The translations under genes were made by a program, and so were the position numbers. Source: Eubacterium sp. (GTDB lineage Bacteria > Bacillota > Clostridia > Oscillospirales > Ruminococcaceae). Taken from it: DNA of 36,908 nucleotides. The notes under the pieces were generated by a model. That model did not search any database and had not been told where the DNA came from. It saw nothing but the letters and a program-made list of their open reading frames with translations. The DNA lies in the NCBI GenBank assembly GCA_031271685.1, contig JAISVH010000090.1, positions 1-36,908 of the forward strand, written 5' to 3'. Shown in pieces: positions 33,786-36,908 of this stretch; position 1 is the stretch's first letter; each line of letters opens with the position of its first letter.

Positions 33786-35516
33786 ATGGAAAAGGAAAAA
33801 TTAGACGTCCTTTTTGATTTATGGCTTGAAAAAGCAACGGCCGACCCTGATTTAAAAACAGAGCTTGAAAAAATCAAGGGCAATGATGATGAGATACTTG
33901 AACGTTTCTATCGCGATCTAGAATTTGGCACGGGCGGCATCCGCGGTGTTATCGGGGCCGGCACCAACCGAATGAACTATTATACAGTGAGCAAGGCAAC
34001 GCAAGGCTTAGCGAATTATCTTAAGCGAATAAAACCCGAAGGGGCGAGCGTTGCTATTGCTTATGACAGCCGTATTAAATCTGACTATTTTTCAAAATCG
34101 GCTGCGGGCGTTTTAGCTGCCAACGGGATAAAGGTCTATATATACGACGAGCTTAAGCCTACGCCAATGGTCAGCTTCGCCGTGCGTGAATGCGGATGTG
34201 ATGCAGGGATAAACGTTACCGCTAGCCATAATCCTTCAAAATTTAACGGATATAAGGTGTACGGCTCGGACGGATGCCAGCTTACGCTTGAAGCCGCCAA
34301 TGAAGTGCTTGATGAAATTGAAAAGCTTGATATTTTTGCAGACATTAAATTTGAAGATTTTTACACCGCCCTTAATGAGGGAAAAATTGAATATATAAGC
34401 AAAGAGGTTGAGGAAAATTATTTTAAGGCGGTAAAGGCTCAGTCGATACATCCGGATATCTGCGCGAAATCAGGGTTTAAATTAGTTTACACTCCGCTTA
34501 ACGGCGCTGGGAATAAGCCGGTTCGTAAAGTTCTCGCAGACATAGGGATAAAAGATATTATAGTTGTTCCCGAGCAGGAATTGCCGGACGGCAATTTTCC
34601 GACCTGTCCTTATCCCAACCCTGAATTTCGCGAGGCTCTAGAAGTTGGCTTAAAACTCTGCGAAAAAGAAAAACCCGATTTATTGCTTGCTACCGACCCC
34701 GACTGCGATCGAGTAGGTATCGCTGCCCGCGGTCCGGACGGAAGCTACGAGCTATTCACCGGCAACGAGGTTGGCGCGATGTTGCTTGAATACATAATAA
34801 AAGAGAGGCTAGTCTTAGGGACAATGCCGAAAAACCCTGTGGCGGTAAAGTCTATAGTTTCCACCACCCTTACCGACGCTATATGCAAAAAATATGGGGT
34901 TGAGCTTATCAATGTTCTTACCGGGTTTAAATTTATCGGAGAGCAAATCGGGATCCTTGAGCAAAAAGGAGAAAGTGATCGTTATATTTTTGGTTTTGAG
35001 GAAAGCTACGGCTATTTATCCGGGACTTATGTTCGTGATAAAGACGCGGTGGTCGCATCAATGCTTATTTGTGAGATGGCGGCGTTTTATTGTGAAGCGG
35101 GTATTACAATGACTGAGGCGCGCGATAAAATGTATAGCGAATATGGCGTTTACTTTAATAAAATCGATAACTTTGCATTCGACGGCGCTTTGGGTATGCA
35201 GAAAATGCAGGACATAATGAATGATTTGCGCTCAATATTTCCCAGAGAAATAAACGGGGCAAAGGCGCTTTCTTTTTCTGATTTTCTCACGAGCTATAAA
35301 ACTGTTTTTTCAACCGGCAAAAAAGAGACGATAAGTCTGCCCAAGACCGATATGACCGTAATCGACTACGAAGGCAATGCAACGGTTATTGTTCGCCCGT
35401 CGGGCACCGAACCTAAAATAAAGATTTATTACACTACCGTTGGGAAAACCTTTGGTGAAGCAAAAGAGCTACAAGCCAAATACTCGGCGGTATTTTCGGA
35501 TATAATGAAAAAGTAG
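33786..35516 (+). CDS. Phospho-sugar mutase (alpha-phosphoglucomutase/phosphomannomutase family)
   Basis: 'GTGGIRGVIGAGTNRMN', 'VTASHNPSKFNGYKVYGSDGCQL', 'ATDPDCDRVGIA', 'VRPSGTEPKIKIYY'. Confidence 0.95.
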   Translation: MEKEKLDVLFDLWLEKATADPDLKTELEKIKGNDDEILERFYRDLEFGTGGIRGVIGAGTNRMNYYTVSKATQGLANYLKRIKPEGASVAIAYDSRIKSDYFSKSAAGVLAANGIKVYIYDELKPTPMVSFAVRECGCDAGINVTASHNPSKFNGYKVYGSDGCQLTLEAANEVLDEIEKLDIFADIKFEDFYTALNEGKIEYISKEVEENYFKAVKAQSIHPDICAKSGFKLVYTPLNGAGNKPVRKVLADIGIKDIIVVPEQELPDGNFPTCPYPNPEFREALEVGLKLCEKEKPDLLLATDPDCDRVGIAARGPDGSYELFTGNEVGAMLLEYIIKERLVLGTMPKNPVAVKSIVSTTLTDAICKKYGVELINVLTGFKFIGEQIGILEQKGESDRYIFGFEESYGYLSGTYVRDKDAVVASMLICEMAAFYCEAGITMTEARDKMYSEYGVYFNKIDNFAFDGALGMQKMQDIMNDLRSIFPREINGAKALSFSDFLTSYKTVFSTGKKETISLPKTDMTVIDYEGNATVIVRPSGTEPKIKIYYTTVGKTFGEAKELQAKYSAVFSDIMKK

Positions 35517-35529
35517 AGGGCAGACAGAA

Positions 35530-36399
35530 ATGAATGTAAAAAAAGCCATAATACTTGCCGCAGGATTCGGCACTCGCGTTCTTCCCGCCTCTAAGTCCGT
35601 GCCTAAGGAAATGGTCAATATTGTTGATAAGCCTGCGATACAATACATAGTTGAGGAAATGTCGGCGGCGGGGATCAAAAATATTCTTATTATTACGTCT
35701 CGCGGAAAAGACTCTATAGCGGATCACTTTGACCGTTCGCCCGGACTTGAAACGGTATTGATTGACAAAGGGAATCAAGCGCTTTATGAACGGATAAAAT
35801 CTATTTCTTATCTTGCCGACATATCATATTCGCGTCAGCTTGAAATGAAGGGAACCGGAAACGCCGTATTGTCGGCCCGCCAATTTGTCGGAGATGATCC
35901 TTTTGTCGTTGCGTATGCCGACGATATTATTATAGGAGACGATCCTGCGACGGAACAGTGCGTGCGAGCCTTTGAGGAAACGGGAAAGGCCGCCGTAGCC
36001 ATGAAGGAGGTTTCGCTCGAACTGGTTATGAAATATTCATCACTAAAGGTTAAAAATCTACGCGATAATATTTATAAAATCAGCGATATGAACGAAAAAC
36101 CTAAAGAAAACGAGATCCTATCTCATTTTTCTATTTTAGGTCGCTGCGTTCTTCCTGCTAAAATTTTTGGCATATTAGAAAAAACCGCCCCCGGTGCGGG
36201 AGGAGAAGTTCAGCTCACTGACGCGATGAAGGTTTTGGCTAGAACCGAAGGAATGACTGGGGTTGATTTTACCGGAGTTCGTTATGATACCGGCAGTAAA
36301 ATCGGTATATTAAAAGCTTCTGTCGAAGTGGGTTTGAACCATAAAGAAGTAGGAGAAGAATTTAAAGAATATTTAAAAGAGACCGTGAGCAGACTATAG
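35530..36399 (+). CDS. galU: UTP-glucose-1-phosphate uridylyltransferase
   Basis: 'KKAIILAAGFGTRVLPASKSVPKEMVNIVDKPAIQYIVEE', 'GTGNAVLSARQFVGDDPFVVAYADDII'. Confidence 0.95.
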   Translation: MNVKKAIILAAGFGTRVLPASKSVPKEMVNIVDKPAIQYIVEEMSAAGIKNILIITSRGKDSIADHFDRSPGLETVLIDKGNQALYERIKSISYLADISYSRQLEMKGTGNAVLSARQFVGDDPFVVAYADDIIIGDDPATEQCVRAFEETGKAAVAMKEVSLELVMKYSSLKVKNLRDNIYKISDMNEKPKENEILSHFSILGRCVLPAKIFGILEKTAPGAGGEVQLTDAMKVLARTEGMTGVDFTGVRYDTGSKIGILKASVEVGLNHKEVGEEFKEYLKETVSRL

Positions 36400-36439
36400 T
36401 AGACTTTTTGCGAAATTACGATATGCCGTTCTGTCGGGG

Positions 36440-36470
36440 AAATTGCCTAGTTTGACGAAAAATCTTCGCG
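36440..36470 (+). repeat. Fragment related to the interior of family A element
   Basis: AAATTGCCTAGTTTGACGAAAAATC vs AAATTGCCTAGTTTTACGAAAAATC at 19322-19346. Confidence 0.5.
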
Positions 36471-36540
36471 TTATTAGCCGCATTTACCATTACCGAACAC
36501 GCCCTAATATCTATCTGAAAAGTTTGAAAGGAGAAAAGGT

Positions 36541-36908
36541 ATTATACCCATAAAAAAAACCTTTGCAGTATTTACCGCAGCCATCTGCGCCTGCTGCATT
36601 ATATCAGGATGTGACAAAACGCTACCGGGGACCGATAGATTTGACGAGTCAAACGGATCACGGTCATTACCTGATTTTTCAGATGTTGAAACGGGAAAAT
36701 CGATTGTCGGTGACAGCGGAGGGCTTACCGATGATTTTGTTGATATATTCAAGAGCGGCAATTATCATATGAAAACGGTTATGACCGGGCCTGACGGAGC
36801 TGAAATCTCAAAAGAGCTGTATGTTAAAGATAAAGGAGCTAGCGCGGCTGTCAGCACAAGAACAGATTACGCGATGTTAAGGACTGTATATTCCAAGGGG
36901 AAAATATA
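36541..36908 (+). CDS. Truncated lipoprotein CDS, apparent ATT start
   Basis: Frame open from ATT at 36541 to the window end; translation (M)IPIKKTFAVFTAAICACCIISGCDKTLPG... has lipobox IISGC; AAAGGAG RBS upstream; not in the supplied ORF track. Confidence 0.7.
   Translation, partial: MIPIKKTFAVFTAAICACCIISGCDKTLPGTDRFDESNGSRSLPDFSDVETGKSIVGDSGGLTDDFVDIFKSGNYHMKTVMTGPDGAEISKELYVKDKGASAAVSTRTDYAMLRTVYSKGKI

Overview
The window looks like a chromosomal segment from a low-to-mid GC Bacillota (Clostridia-like) genome. It is mostly housekeeping: metK, rlmB, recR, ebfC/ybaB, dnaX with an SRP RNA just upstream, nadC-nadB, hflX, rodA, trpS, a phosphohexomutase, galU and tRNA-Thr(CGT). Accessory and envelope genes are interleaved: an EpsG-like polymerase, two NPxTG surface proteins, a PL9-type pectate lyase, two divergent galactokinases, a CtpE-like P-type ATPase, an M23 peptidase with coiled coil, and a VanY-like carboxypeptidase. 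No CRISPR array, rRNA, phage or transposase gene was seen. The most interesting signals are: (1) a 1036-aa membrane protein with P1B-ATPase-like topology whose DKTGT, TGES, CPC and GDGxND motifs are all missing, so it is probably a pseudo-ATPase; (2) a signal-peptidase (SipW)-like membrane protein lacking the catalytic Ser, which shares a terminal cytosolic motif (Y-[SN]-[VI]-[DE]-D-I-L-x-x-[IL]-E) with that pseudo-ATPase; (3) a DnaA-box-like cluster at about 25.68-25.97 kb, where dominant gene orientation switches; (4) a MITE-like element with perfect 18-bp terminal inverted repeats nested inside a second palindromic repeat family, with several decayed relatives; (5) five consecutive perfect hairpins at 4313-4453; (6) a lipoprotein gene at the right edge that lacks ATG/GTG/TTG and appears to start at ATT. 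All calls come from reading the sequence and the supplied ORFs; no search was run.
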